Positions 7,538 to 13,888 are shown, counted from the stretch's first letter. The stretch is DNA of 17,439 bases from an uncultured Acetatifactor sp. (GCA_910577185.1 CAJTLR010000052.1:9792-27230); one strand, 5' to 3'. The notes: generated from the sequence alone by a model not told the origin. Numbers and translations are program-made.

Positions 7538-7671
7538 GTCACTGCTGTCAGTACCGCAGCAAAACCGCTGTCATCATAAAGCAGCACAGTCTGTCCCTGC
7601 GGTGTCCCGGCAACGGAATGCCGTTCCTGCCGCTGTATCCCATGTTCCCCCGCCCTATAGGATTTGTGCAT
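7534..7671 (-). CDS. Possible 45-codon small ORF
   Basis: An ATG at 7671 with a good AGGGG site 7 bases upstream opens a 45-codon frame ending in the TGA that overlaps the -35 hexamer of the iron-regulated promoter. Its second half (VAGTPQGQTVLLYDDSGFAA) looks protein-like and the first half is basic. I recognise no family. It could be a real small protein, the remnant tail of a lost gene, or chance. Confidence 0.25.
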   Translation of the reverse strand: MHKSYRAGEHGIQRQERHSVAGTPQGQTVLLYDDSGFAAVLTAVT

Positions 7672-7694
7672 TCATCTTCCCCTATCCGCCACGC

Positions 7695-7740
7695 CGGTCA
7701 CCCGTCAGCCTTTGCCGGCATCCTTCCCTCCCGGTGACCG
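7695..7740. repeat. Inverted repeat, 8-bp arms
   Basis: CGGTCACC (7695-7702) and GGTGACCG (7733-7740) are exact inverted copies around 30 bases. It directly abuts copy B of the hairpin repeat and could be a regulator site or part of the repeat's flank. No T-run follows, so a terminator role is unlikely. Confidence 0.5.
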
Positions 7741-7811
7741 TATGCATGTTATGTCGGCAACGATTTTCCATATGCACCCCTGCGCATAAAAAGCTGCCGC
7801 ATCCGGAAGAT
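7741..7811. repeat. Dispersed hairpin repeat, copy B
   Basis: This is the second copy of the element at 2778-2857, in the same orientation. The shared skeleton is TGCATGTT..GTCGGCAAC.ATTTTCC.TATGCACCC followed by a CATAAAAA stretch and CTGCCGC. The outer stem survives through a G-U pair (GTGCAT with ATGCAT). The 3' palindrome is reduced to TCCGGA. No gene covers it; it lies in the 7672-7941 spacer, which otherwise shows nothing recognisable. Confidence 0.7.
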
Positions 7812-7941
7812 ACCCACGGAAATAGCAATTTTTATGAAAGCCGTCATCATTCACTGCTATATCTTTTGTGTATCCCTCCCGGTGCGGCAGCCCAGACCTT
7901 AAGAAATATAATTCAGATTTTGGATTCAGTCCGAAGCAAAC

Positions 7942-8235
7942 TTAACGCTCTTCATCATCATCCGAAATAACCGCTTCTACATAGTGACCGCATATGTGCC
8001 TGCGATAATAGGTATCCGGATGGTAATTCTCCCTGAGACAGTACCATACGTCCTCCGGTACATTGTAATATCGCCTTATTTTTCCATCAGTCAACAATCT
8101 AATCTCCAAAATCGCCTTTAACGGATCATAACCCATTGATTCAATGAGTGAACTATAAAAGCTAATGTGATTAATTGTCTTGCCCTCCATTAGATTTTTT
8201 ATCAGATAGTCGTATATTCTCTCGTCTTTTTCCAT
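7942..8235 (-). CDS. KTSC-domain small protein
   Basis: This protein has 97 residues from the ATG at 8235, or 101 from a GTG at 8247. After a short helical N-terminus (ERIYDYLIKNLMEG), the block from SSLIESMGYDPLKAILEIRL through DGKIRRYYNVPEDVW to HICGHY matches the KTSC-domain pattern: S-x-x-I-x-x-x-G-Y-D-P, a strand-rich core, R-Y-Y-x-V-P, and a final R/H-x-x-Y. KTSC domains are small folds of uncertain function found alone or fused to RNA-related enzymes. It starts just after the secreted-protein stop, so the two are probably translationally coupled. The acidic DDDEER tail is unusual. The region is AT-rich compared with the flanks. Confidence 0.72.
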   Translation of the reverse strand: MEKDERIYDYLIKNLMEGKTINHISFYSSLIESMGYDPLKAILEIRLLTDGKIRRYYNVPEDVWYCLRENYHPDTYYRRHICGHYVEAVISDDDEER

Positions 8236-8252
8236 ATTCTTTTCCACTCAGC

Positions 8253-8780
8253 CTAAAAGTCAAAGACGAAAGCGCCGCTGTTGTTTTCCGTTTCCGTGTA
8301 ACCATCTACATCTCCGTAATGTACACAGAGAATACGGTAAGTTGCGCCTCTTTCAGCATTGGCGTATAAAATATTTATTCCCATTGTTCCACAATTATAG
8401 GATTCACCTCCGCTACAAACAGCTACTGTTGACCAAATGCCAAGCCAGTTCTTTTTCTGGACTTTAATATCTTTTACACCTACCACAGACCCAGTTCCTA
8501 CGACTCCGGAAGAGATTCCAATGTGCATCCCCTCGTCATCTCCGGTAACACTAATAATACAATTTGCCAGCATGGTATAAGGATTGGTTCCTGAAGGTAG
8601 ATTAATTTCATCCACTATAGTCGCTTCCAGAACTTCTATCCCTTCTTCAGCGATCTCTGCTGTTCTCTCCACACCTGACGCAAAACTGGTAAAACCTATG
8701 CTTCCAGTTAAAAATACTGCCGCAACCATTCCGTACAGAAACTGTCGTCCTACTTTTGTTACTTTTTTCATTCTTTTCAT
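8253..8780 (-). CDS. Secreted protein with signal peptide (DUF6147-like)
   Basis: This 175-residue protein has a textbook Sec signal peptide: a basic MKRMKKVTKVGRQ start, the hydrophobic FLYGMVAAVFLTGSIGF, and a probable cut after SFASG or near it. The mature part is rich in Gly, Val, Thr and Ser with beta-type alternation (ISVTGDDEGMHIGISSGVVG). It has two cysteines in VCSGGESYNCG that could form a disulphide, and it ends in RILCVHYGDVDGYTE.... It resembles small secreted Lachnospiraceae proteins I recall as DUF6147; I could not verify this. The ATG at 8780 follows AAGGAG. It lies between the sigma/DUF4367 pair and the KTSC gene and may belong to the same regulon. Confidence 0.72.
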   Translation of the reverse strand: MKRMKKVTKVGRQFLYGMVAAVFLTGSIGFTSFASGVERTAEIAEEGIEVLEATIVDEINLPSGTNPYTMLANCIISVTGDDEGMHIGISSGVVGTGSVVGVKDIKVQKKNWLGIWSTVAVCSGGESYNCGTMGINILYANAERGATYRILCVHYGDVDGYTETENNSGAFVFDF

Positions 8781-8910
8781 TCCTCTTTTCTCCTTAGTAT
8801 AAGTTTTGAAGGATCTCTCTTTCTCCTTTCCCATAAAACTTGATCTCAAATTATCCTTCTACTTATACATGACTTGAGAACGCATTTTATTACACAAAAA
8901 TTTAAATTTT

Positions 8911-10110
8911 TTAAATTTTTTCCAAATATAATTCTATTAAGTTTTTTAGTTCATCCAAATTATCACGTCCTTGTATATAATATTGAAATCTCTCCCCAAA
9001 AAAACAAGCCGCAAAATATGTCTTTCCACTTGTTTCTATCTTATTATAAATATCTATCTGATTCCCTCCAATTTCAACACTCTCCAAATAATTATAATCT
9101 GCATACTTTTCTCTGTTAAGTGATAATTTATCCAGGTATATCCACACTCCAACGACAATCTCTTGCGCCGAGCTTTCCAACAAGTAATGACTGGCAACAT
9201 GTCTTCTATTGTCAAGCTCACTTGCCTCATAATATTGCCATTCATATTCCTCCGGTATTTCAATTTCAGCTTCGACCGTTAACCAGTCTTGTGCCCACTC
9301 AGGCATTTCTTCCCTATCATAATAAACAGTTTGTGTCTTTTCCGCACTGCCATCCAAACCCTCCGGCGATGTAATCATCTGTGTTCCCGAATCGTCCCGG
9401 TTCAGCCAGAAGAAGAAATCCTCGTCATGTCTGGCTATGGTCTGAACCGTATTTCCCACCACAAGAATCATCAGAATCAGCACTGCCGCCACAAGAATTT
9501 TATGGCGGGAAACAACCCCTGAAACCCTGCCGATCTTCCTCTGCAGACATCCCGGCGTCTGAACCGGCCTCTGTGCTATTTTCTCATCCAAAGCACATGA
9601 CATGTTGCTTATGGAACCTGCTGTCCCCAAATTGATAGTTCCTCCGGTAATTTTCTTCGATTTCCCGGTTCCCGCAAATTCTCCTGCCCCTTTTATGACG
9701 GAACCTCCCACACCACTACCTTGTCCGGGTCCTTCCGTATCCTTTTCCGTATCTGCCGTCATTTCTCCTGCCCGCACATCTCCGTGTATTTCCGCAGTCA
9801 TATTCCGGCAGCTCCCTGCCTTGCTCTCCACTGCCGAATCCCCGTAACACTCCGCCGGCTTTCCCGGAAGCATACAGTCCTCCACCGGCAGAAGTTCCTG
9901 TCCTTTATCTGCCATCTCCAGAAACCGCTGCCATGCTTCTTTCTTAGGTGGAACAATCCCTTCTTCCAGCGGTTCACAAGTGTCCAGAAGATAAAGAATC
10001 GATTCCACCGCTTTCACATCATATTCACTCTCCGATGCATATAAGGTATACCAGTCCAGTCGTTCCTTTAAATTACTTTCCAGTAATTCCTTTCTTTTGC
10101 TTTCCTGCAT
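8911..10110 (-). CDS. Single-pass membrane protein, DUF4367-like ectodomain, anti-sigma candidate
   Basis: This 399-residue protein is encoded 19 bp after the ECF sigma gene. A soluble N-terminal part (1-80, helical, acidic) is followed by a Gly/Ala/Thr/Ser-rich low-complexity linker (about 80-180) and a basic stretch. One membrane helix follows (about 204-222, ILVAAVLILMILVVGN), then an extracellular domain of about 170 residues. The C-terminal block, with HYLLESSAQEIVVGVWIYLD, GNQIDIYNKI and GKTYFAACFFGERFQYYIQG, matches the DUF4367 domains often encoded beside clostridial ECF sigma factors. This suggests it senses an envelope signal and restrains the sigma factor; that is inferred. The 3' third is clearly more AT-rich than the 5' two thirds. 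Confidence 0.75.
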   Translation of the reverse strand: MQESKRKELLESNLKERLDWYTLYASESEYDVKAVESILYLLDTCEPLEEGIVPPKKEAWQRFLEMADKGQELLPVEDCMLPGKPAECYGDSAVESKAGSCRNMTAEIHGDVRAGEMTADTEKDTEGPGQGSGVGGSVIKGAGEFAGTGKSKKITGGTINLGTAGSISNMSCALDEKIAQRPVQTPGCLQRKIGRVSGVVSRHKILVAAVLILMILVVGNTVQTIARHDEDFFFWLNRDDSGTQMITSPEGLDGSAEKTQTVYYDREEMPEWAQDWLTVEAEIEIPEEYEWQYYEASELDNRRHVASHYLLESSAQEIVVGVWIYLDKLSLNREKYADYNYLESVEIGGNQIDIYNKIETSGKTYFAACFFGERFQYYIQGRDNLDELKNLIELYLEKI

Positions 10111-10129
10111 TTTTTACCATTTGTCCTTC

Positions 10130-10612
10130 CTAGCGTTCTATCTTGTCACGCAACTTTTTCTTCAGGCGAGACAGACGTACTCTCATATTATTTTCAGTAA
10201 TATTATAGGCTTCTGCCAGCTCTGCAATCGTCGCGCCATACAAATAATACTTTTTGATCAGCATCCATTCCTCATCACTTACCATGGCCAGTGCCGTCAG
10301 TTCCAGTTCAATTTTTTCATAACTGTTTTCAGTCACCGCAAGATCCGGGCATTCTTCCTCCAGAGGTTCTGTTGCCCAGCGTCCCATCCTTCTGAACAAT
10401 TCATGCATTTTATTCTTTGCTGTCACCATCAGCCATAACTTAGGTTCCTGATACTCCAGAAATGCCTTTCCTTTTTTCAAAGCCGCAAAAAATGTATCAT
10501 GCGTTAAATCTTCTGCCATCTGCTTGTTCGGAATCCTGCGATATACAAATTTAAATATGTCGTCAAAATGTGCTTCATAAACTTCAGCAAGCTCACCGAC
10601 TCTGATTCCCAT
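10130..10612 (-). CDS. ECF-family RNA polymerase sigma factor
   Basis: This protein has 160 residues from the chosen ATG, which has AAGGGA 8 bases upstream; in-frame ATGs at 10630 and 10654 are possible. Region 2 is VYEAHFDDIFKFVYRRIPNK with AEDLTHDTFFAAL and the DNA-melting-type LWLMVTAKNKMHELFRR. Region 4 is VSDEEWMLIKKYYLYGATIA with ELAEAYNITENNMRVRLSRL, a helix-turn-helix with the typical AxxxxxxxxNVRxRLxRxxxxL layout. There is no region 3 or 1.1, as in ECF factors. The gene is followed by its membrane partner, the usual ECF arrangement. It is divergent from aroF, with about 290 bp between them. Confidence 0.9.
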   Translation of the reverse strand: MGIRVGELAEVYEAHFDDIFKFVYRRIPNKQMAEDLTHDTFFAALKKGKAFLEYQEPKLWLMVTAKNKMHELFRRMGRWATEPLEEECPDLAVTENSYEKIELELTALAMVSDEEWMLIKKYYLYGATIAELAEAYNITENNMRVRLSRLKKKLRDKIER

Positions 10613-10776
10613 TGGTTCATTCCCTTTCATCTTTTGTTCTGCCGTCCCCCCCATACTGCCTTTTAAGTTCCAGATTTAAGTTTCTTCACATCTAATTTAA
10701 CATTATTTTCCGCGAAATTAAGGCTAATTTAGATATCCTGAAAAATATTTTTAAAAATTCATGGACTCTAATTTTC

Positions 10777-10805
10777 TTGCAGAAACCGTCTCCGTATATT
10801 ATAAT
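10777..10805 (+). promoter_or_regulatory. Sigma-A promoter for aroF
   Basis: TTGCAG (10777-10782) and a consensus TATAAT (10800-10805) are 17 bases apart. The leader of about 95 nt carries the hairpin TGCTGCC/GGCAGCA (10826-10849) without a U-run. I see no T-box or other amino-acid riboswitch. The rest of the 10613-10905 spacer is AT-rich and featureless. Confidence 0.8.
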
Positions 10806-10905
10806 ATTTACGGTTCCGGTTCATCTGCTGCCTTTGATTCCGGGCAGCATTTGCGCCGTTTACAACACAATAAAGAAAGGATAGCTGCGGCAAAGGAAAC
10901 ATAAT

Positions 10906-11934
10906 ATGAGTTTTGAATTTATAAAAAAACTGCCCACACCTGCTGAAATACGGGAAGAATATACCTTTCCCAGAGAACTTGCGGAAATAAAACAGTCCCG
11001 GGACCTGCAGATCAGGGATGTCATCACCGGAAAAAGCAATAAATTCCTTGTGATCATAGGCCCTTGTTCCGCAGACAATGAAGATTCTGTCTGCGACTAT
11101 ATCAACCGTCTGGCAAAAGTAAATGATAAAGTGAAGGATAAGCTGATTCTGATTCCCAGAATCTACACCAACAAACCCCGTACCACCGGGGAAGGATATA
11201 AGGGAATCGTACATCAGCCTGACCCGGAAAAACAGCCCGACTTTCTCACCGGCCTCATCGCAATGCGGAAAATGCACATCCGGGCCGTGGCAGAATCCGG
11301 CCTGACCGCGGCAGATGAAATGCTTTATCCCGAGAACTGGCGATATATTTCCGACATACTGTCTTATGTGGCCATTGGGGCACGTTCTGTAGAGGACCAG
11401 CAGCATCGTCTGACCGCCAGCGGCTTCGACGTGGCCGCCGGCATGAAAAATCCAATGAGCGGCGATTTGTCCGTAATGCTGAATTCCGTGTATGCCGCCC
11501 AGCATCCCCATTCCTTCATCTATAGGGGCTGGGAAGTTTCCACCACAGGAAACGAGCTGACACACACCGTTCTCCGGGGCGCCGTAAACAAGCACGGCAA
11601 CAATGTCCCCAATTATCACTATGAAGATTTGAATTTACTTTTGGAGATGTATGGAAAAATGGACCTGCTCAATCCTGCCTGTGTCATCGATGCCAACCAT
11701 TCCAATTCCGGCAAACAGTTTGAGCAGCAGATCCGCATTACCAAGGAAGTCATGCACAGCCGCAAGCTGAACCCGGACATTCACAGGCTGGTAAAAGGCG
11801 TCATGATCGAAAGTTATATCGAAGAGGGCTGCCAGCGAATCGGCGGCGGTGTTTACGGGAAATCCATCACGGACCCCTGCCTTGGCTGGAAAGACTCCGA
11901 ACGGCTGATTTACGAGATTGCAGAGTACGAATAA
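10906..11934 (+). CDS. aroF: 3-deoxy-7-phosphoheptulonate synthase (class I DAHP synthase)
   Basis: This enzyme condenses phosphoenolpyruvate and erythrose 4-phosphate to DAHP, the first step of aromatic amino acid synthesis. The 342-residue length and AroF/G/H-type sequence are full length. It has IIGPCSADN (50-58, metal Cys54), PRIYTNKPRTT (84-94), GARSVEDQQHR (158-168), AGMKNPMSGD (178-187) and IDANHSNSGK (261-270, with a metal His). The metal ligands VMIESYIEEG and SITDPCLGW follow. AAAGGA lies 8 bases before the ATG, behind a strong promoter. The N-terminal extension typical of feedback-regulated enzymes is present. Which aromatic amino acid inhibits it cannot be told. Confidence 0.96.
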   Translation: MSFEFIKKLPTPAEIREEYTFPRELAEIKQSRDLQIRDVITGKSNKFLVIIGPCSADNEDSVCDYINRLAKVNDKVKDKLILIPRIYTNKPRTTGEGYKGIVHQPDPEKQPDFLTGLIAMRKMHIRAVAESGLTAADEMLYPENWRYISDILSYVAIGARSVEDQQHRLTASGFDVAAGMKNPMSGDLSVMLNSVYAAQHPHSFIYRGWEVSTTGNELTHTVLRGAVNKHGNNVPNYHYEDLNLLLEMYGKMDLLNPACVIDANHSNSGKQFEQQIRITKEVMHSRKLNPDIHRLVKGVMIESYIEEGCQRIGGGVYGKSITDPCLGWKDSERLIYEIAEYE

Positions 11935-11944
11935 CCGGGCATTC

Positions 11945-11973
11945 TTGACGAAAACCCAATTTAGGAGTATGCT
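11945..11973 (+). promoter_or_regulatory. Promoter for the small protein and perhaps ridA
   Basis: TTGACG (11945-11950) and TATGCT (11968-11973) are separated by 17 bases, right after the aroF stop. CCGGG (11936-11940) and CCCGG (11983-11987) flank it as an inverted pair. The site would transcribe the small ORF and repeat element copy 1. Confidence 0.6.
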
Positions 11974-12032
11974 GAATAGGAACCCGGCTGACAAAGAAAT
12001 TTTTAGAAAGCAGGCTGATCATTTTGCGGAAA

Positions 12033-12266
12033 ATGGAATTCAAAATGGAACGAAAAGGGCTTATACAGACCGGACAAAAGATTACCGTGACAGAAGGGCT
12101 GCTTCCCAGCAATTATTATTACATTATAGACCCTTCTCTGGCCATGTCAGCCAATATTCCTTTCAGGCACAGACTCCAGAGCCATGAGGGCATCGTCACG
12201 GATATCATTGAGAATTCCAGGGGTTTTTATGTGACGGCAGAATTTGACGAACCAGATGTGGTCTAA
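12033..12266 (+). CDS. Conserved-looking small protein of unknown function
   Basis: This protein has 77 residues from ATG 12033; ATG 12045 and a TTG at 12024 are alternatives and no start has an outstanding SD. The sequence is soluble with alternating strands: GLIQTGQKITVTEGLLPSNY, then YYIIDPSLAMSANIPFRHRL, then EGIVTDIIENSRGFYVTAEF. This could be a small beta-barrel. Reading-frame composition and the protein-like C-terminus support a real gene. I recall similar unnamed proteins in Lachnospiraceae but cannot assign a family. It ends 10 bp before repeat element copy 1, so its transcript probably runs into that element. Confidence 0.6.
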   Translation: MEFKMERKGLIQTGQKITVTEGLLPSNYYYIIDPSLAMSANIPFRHRLQSHEGIVTDIIENSRGFYVTAEFDEPDVV

Positions 12267-12276
12267 ATCAGCCCGC

Positions 12277-12385
12277 CGGAATCAAAGCCCCTGCTGCAAG
12301 TAACGGGGGATCAAACTTCCAACGTTGCAGAGCAGAAAGCGTCCAAAGGACACTTTGGTCTTTGATCCTCGCGGCATTCGCACGC
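12277..12385 (+). repeat. Structured dispersed element, core of copy 1
   Basis: This 109-bp core aligns without gaps to 17207-17315 with 17 mismatches. Visible pairings on the plus strand are ATCAAAG (start) with CTTTGAT (end), CCCC with GGGG around a 13-nt loop, and AAG.GTCC-AAA-GGAC.CTT. A fourth, GGTC-TTT-GATC, has one G-U pair. Several are mutually exclusive. It lies in the spacer between the small protein gene and ridA. Not a recognised RNA family. Confidence 0.85.
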
Positions 12386-12439
12386 TAATTAAAATTAGCA
12401 AGCTAATTAAAAATTCGCAAGCCAATTGAAAATTGGCTC
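12384..12439 (+). repeat. Palindromic tandem tail of copy 1 (three units)
   Basis: Three units of 18-19 bp follow the core: 12384-12401, 12402-12420 and 12421-12439. Unit 1 is GCTAATT-AA-AATTAGC and unit 3 is GCCAATT-GAA-AATTGGC. Both are perfect 7-bp hairpins differing by a compensated T-A to C-G change. Unit 2 has one mismatch in the arm. Units are joined by AA. Confidence 0.85.
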
Positions 12440-12570
12440 TCATATCCATGCAGGCATGGCTATTTTCCTCATTACTCGCAGGAATACAATCCAGCGCCGG
12501 CATGGTCATCAGGTCCTGCAGACCCGAAACGGCAAAGCGGTTCAAAATCAAAAAGAAGAGAGGTATCATT
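12440..12570 (+). other. ridA leader, open in frame with ridA, possible 3' part of the element
   Basis: From 12433 the reading frame is open without stops into RidA (46 extra codons, starting MALISMQAWLF), yet RidA has its own SD (AGAGAGG) and ATG at 12571. The stretch contains CCATGC-A-GGCATGG and GCCGGCATGG palindromic motifs. It may be the conserved 3' flank of the repeat element rather than coding sequence. Copy 2 is cut by the window edge, so this cannot be compared here. Confidence 0.4.
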
Positions 12571-12945
12571 ATGTTGCAGAAAATTTCAACAGACAAGGCA
12601 CCTGCAGCCATCGGCCCTTATTCGCAGGGTATTATTGTAAACGGAATGTTATTTGCCTCCGGCCAGATTCCCATCAATCCCGCCAACGGCAATATTGAGG
12701 GCGAAGATATCACGGCCCAGGCAGAGCTGGTCATGAAAAATGTAGGCGCCCTGCTGACAGAGGCCGGAACCTCCTATGCCAATGTGGTTAAGACTACTTG
12801 TTTCCTGGCAGACATGGGAGATTTTGCGGCATTCAACGAAGTATATGCCAAATATTTTACGGAAAAACCGGCGCGCAGCTGTGTAGCTGTAAAAACCCTT
12901 CCCAAGAATGTCCTCTGTGAAGTAGAAGTAATCGCCGCACTGTAA
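12571..12945 (+). CDS. ridA: RidA family reactive enamine/imine deaminase
   Basis: This 124-residue protein has the full YjgF/YER057c/UK114 pattern: AAIGPYSQGIIVNGMLFASG with QIPINPANG near the N-terminus and DITAQAELVMKNVGALL in the middle. The catalytic-site CFLADMGDFAAFNEVYAKYF and the C-terminal arginine in KPARSCVAVKTLP with CEVEVIAAL complete it. RidA hydrolyses 2-aminoacrylate and related enamines to keto acids and ammonia, protecting PLP enzymes. AGAGAGG lies 7 bases before the ATG. It is followed 14 bp later by a kinase gene, so the two are probably cotranscribed. It is cytosolic and trimeric by family. Confidence 0.94.
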   Translation: MLQKISTDKAPAAIGPYSQGIIVNGMLFASGQIPINPANGNIEGEDITAQAELVMKNVGALLTEAGTSYANVVKTTCFLADMGDFAAFNEVYAKYFTEKPARSCVAVKTLPKNVLCEVEVIAAL

Positions 12946-12959
12946 AAGGACTCCCGACG

Positions 12960-13451
12960 ATGAATAATATTATACTGATCGGTATGCCGGGAGCAGGCAA
13001 AAGCACTGTGGGCGTGGTTTTGGCAAAACGTCTCGGCTACCGTTTTGTGGACTCGGACCTGGTCATTCAGGAAAAATATGACAAACTGCTTCATGAGCTG
13101 ATTGCAGAAAACGGCGTGGAAGGTTTCTGGAAGATAGAAAACGACGTAAATGCGTCTTTGGTTCTACGGAAAAGCGTAGTCGCCACCGGCGGCAGTGTGA
13201 TTTACGGCAGCCAGGCCATGGAACACCTGCGTCAAATAGGGACCGTCCTCTATCTGAAACTGCCCCTGGAGGAAATTGCTGACCGTCTTGGGGACCTGAA
13301 CGCCCGGGGCGTAACGCTGATGCCGGGACAGACACTTGCTGATCTTTATGCGGAGCGTGTTCCCCTTTATGAAAAATATGCCCATAAAACCATTGACTGC
13401 CAAAAAAGGCCAATCCGTGAGATTGTACATACCATTGTATCCATGATTTAA
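12960..13451 (+). CDS. Shikimate-kinase-like P-loop kinase with altered substrate site
   Basis: This 163-residue protein has the shikimate kinase fold. It has the Walker A GMPGAGKS (8-15), VDSD (30-33, substrate Asp), ATGG (75-78), an LID arginine in NARGV (R116) and the R-x-P-L-Y motif (R133). It would phosphorylate shikimate at the 3-OH if orthologous to AroK. However, the usual F-R-x-x-E motif, whose Arg (R58 in AroK) binds the shikimate carboxylate, reads FWKIE (56-60). The ATGGGS motif has also lost one glycine. It may therefore be a divergent shikimate kinase or act on another small alcohol. The SD AAAGGA lies 9 bases upstream. It is cotranscribed with ridA, in the same region as aroF. 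Confidence 0.8.
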   Translation: MNNIILIGMPGAGKSTVGVVLAKRLGYRFVDSDLVIQEKYDKLLHELIAENGVEGFWKIENDVNASLVLRKSVVATGGSVIYGSQAMEHLRQIGTVLYLKLPLEEIADRLGDLNARGVTLMPGQTLADLYAERVPLYEKYAHKTIDCQKRPIREIVHTIVSMI

Positions 13452-13462
13452 CCGGATTCCTT

Positions 13463-13491
13463 ACATAATTTTCAGACTTTGGCACACACTA
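13463..13491 (+). promoter_or_regulatory. Candidate sigma-F/G-type promoter of spoVAE
   Basis: ACATA (13463-13467) lies 17 bases before CACACTA (13485-13491), close to the forespore pattern GYATA-N16..18-CATNNTA. The gene product supports forespore expression, but the match is imperfect. Confidence 0.4.
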
Positions 13492-13522
13492 ATATCAGTA
13501 ATGATGGAAAGGAACAAGTCAG

Positions 13523-13882
13523 ATGATGGATTATGTAAATGCCTTCTGGGTAGGCGGGCTGATATGTGCCCTGGTGCAGATTTTGATGGAAAAAACGAAG
13601 ATGATGCCCGGCCGCATCATGGTTTTGCTGGTAGTGACCGGAGCAATCATCGGATTTTTTGGCTGGTATGAACCTTTTCAGGAATTCGCGGGAGCAGGCG
13701 CCAGCGTTCCCCTTCTGGGGTTCGGAAATGTGCTGATGAAAGGTGTCCGGGAGGCCGTTGATGAGCAGGGGCTTCTGGGTGTCTTCGCGGGAGGTTTCAG
13801 GGCCGGTGCGGTAGGAACCGCTGCCGCACTGATTTTCGGCTATCTGGCAAGCCTGGTTTTTAAGTCCAAAATGAAAAGCTGA
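13523..13882 (+). CDS. spoVAE: Stage V sporulation protein AE (SpoVAC/SpoVAEB family)
   Basis: This 119-residue protein has about four hydrophobic segments. The family signature is clear: FWVGGLICALVQILMEKTKM near the N-terminus, PGRIMVLLVVTGAIIGFFGWYEPFQEFAGAGASVPLLG in the middle, and GFGNVLMKGVREAVDEQGLLG before the final helix. SpoVA proteins form the inner-membrane channel that loads and releases dipicolinic acid in spores. AAGGA lies about 9 bases before the first of two adjacent ATGs. In most spore formers it sits with spoVAC and spoVAD; here neither is next to it. It converges on the DUF5721 gene with a 6-bp gap. Confidence 0.92.
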   Translation: MMDYVNAFWVGGLICALVQILMEKTKMMPGRIMVLLVVTGAIIGFFGWYEPFQEFAGAGASVPLLGFGNVLMKGVREAVDEQGLLGVFAGGFRAGAVGTAAALIFGYLASLVFKSKMKS

Positions 13883-13888
13883 AACGAT

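Noticed and set aside
8844..8879. TCTCAA/TTGAGA inverted repeat upstream of the secreted protein as an operator
   Set aside because: Arms of six bases in AT-rich DNA are weak evidence and no good promoter could be placed around them.
10826..10849. aroF leader hairpin as a terminator or T-box
   Set aside because: No U-run and no T-box landmarks are present; the leader is only about 95 nt.
10768..11619. 283-codon minus-strand open frame opposite aroF
   Set aside because: It covers the aroF promoter and coding sequence and resembles no family; a shadow of a well-supported enzyme gene.
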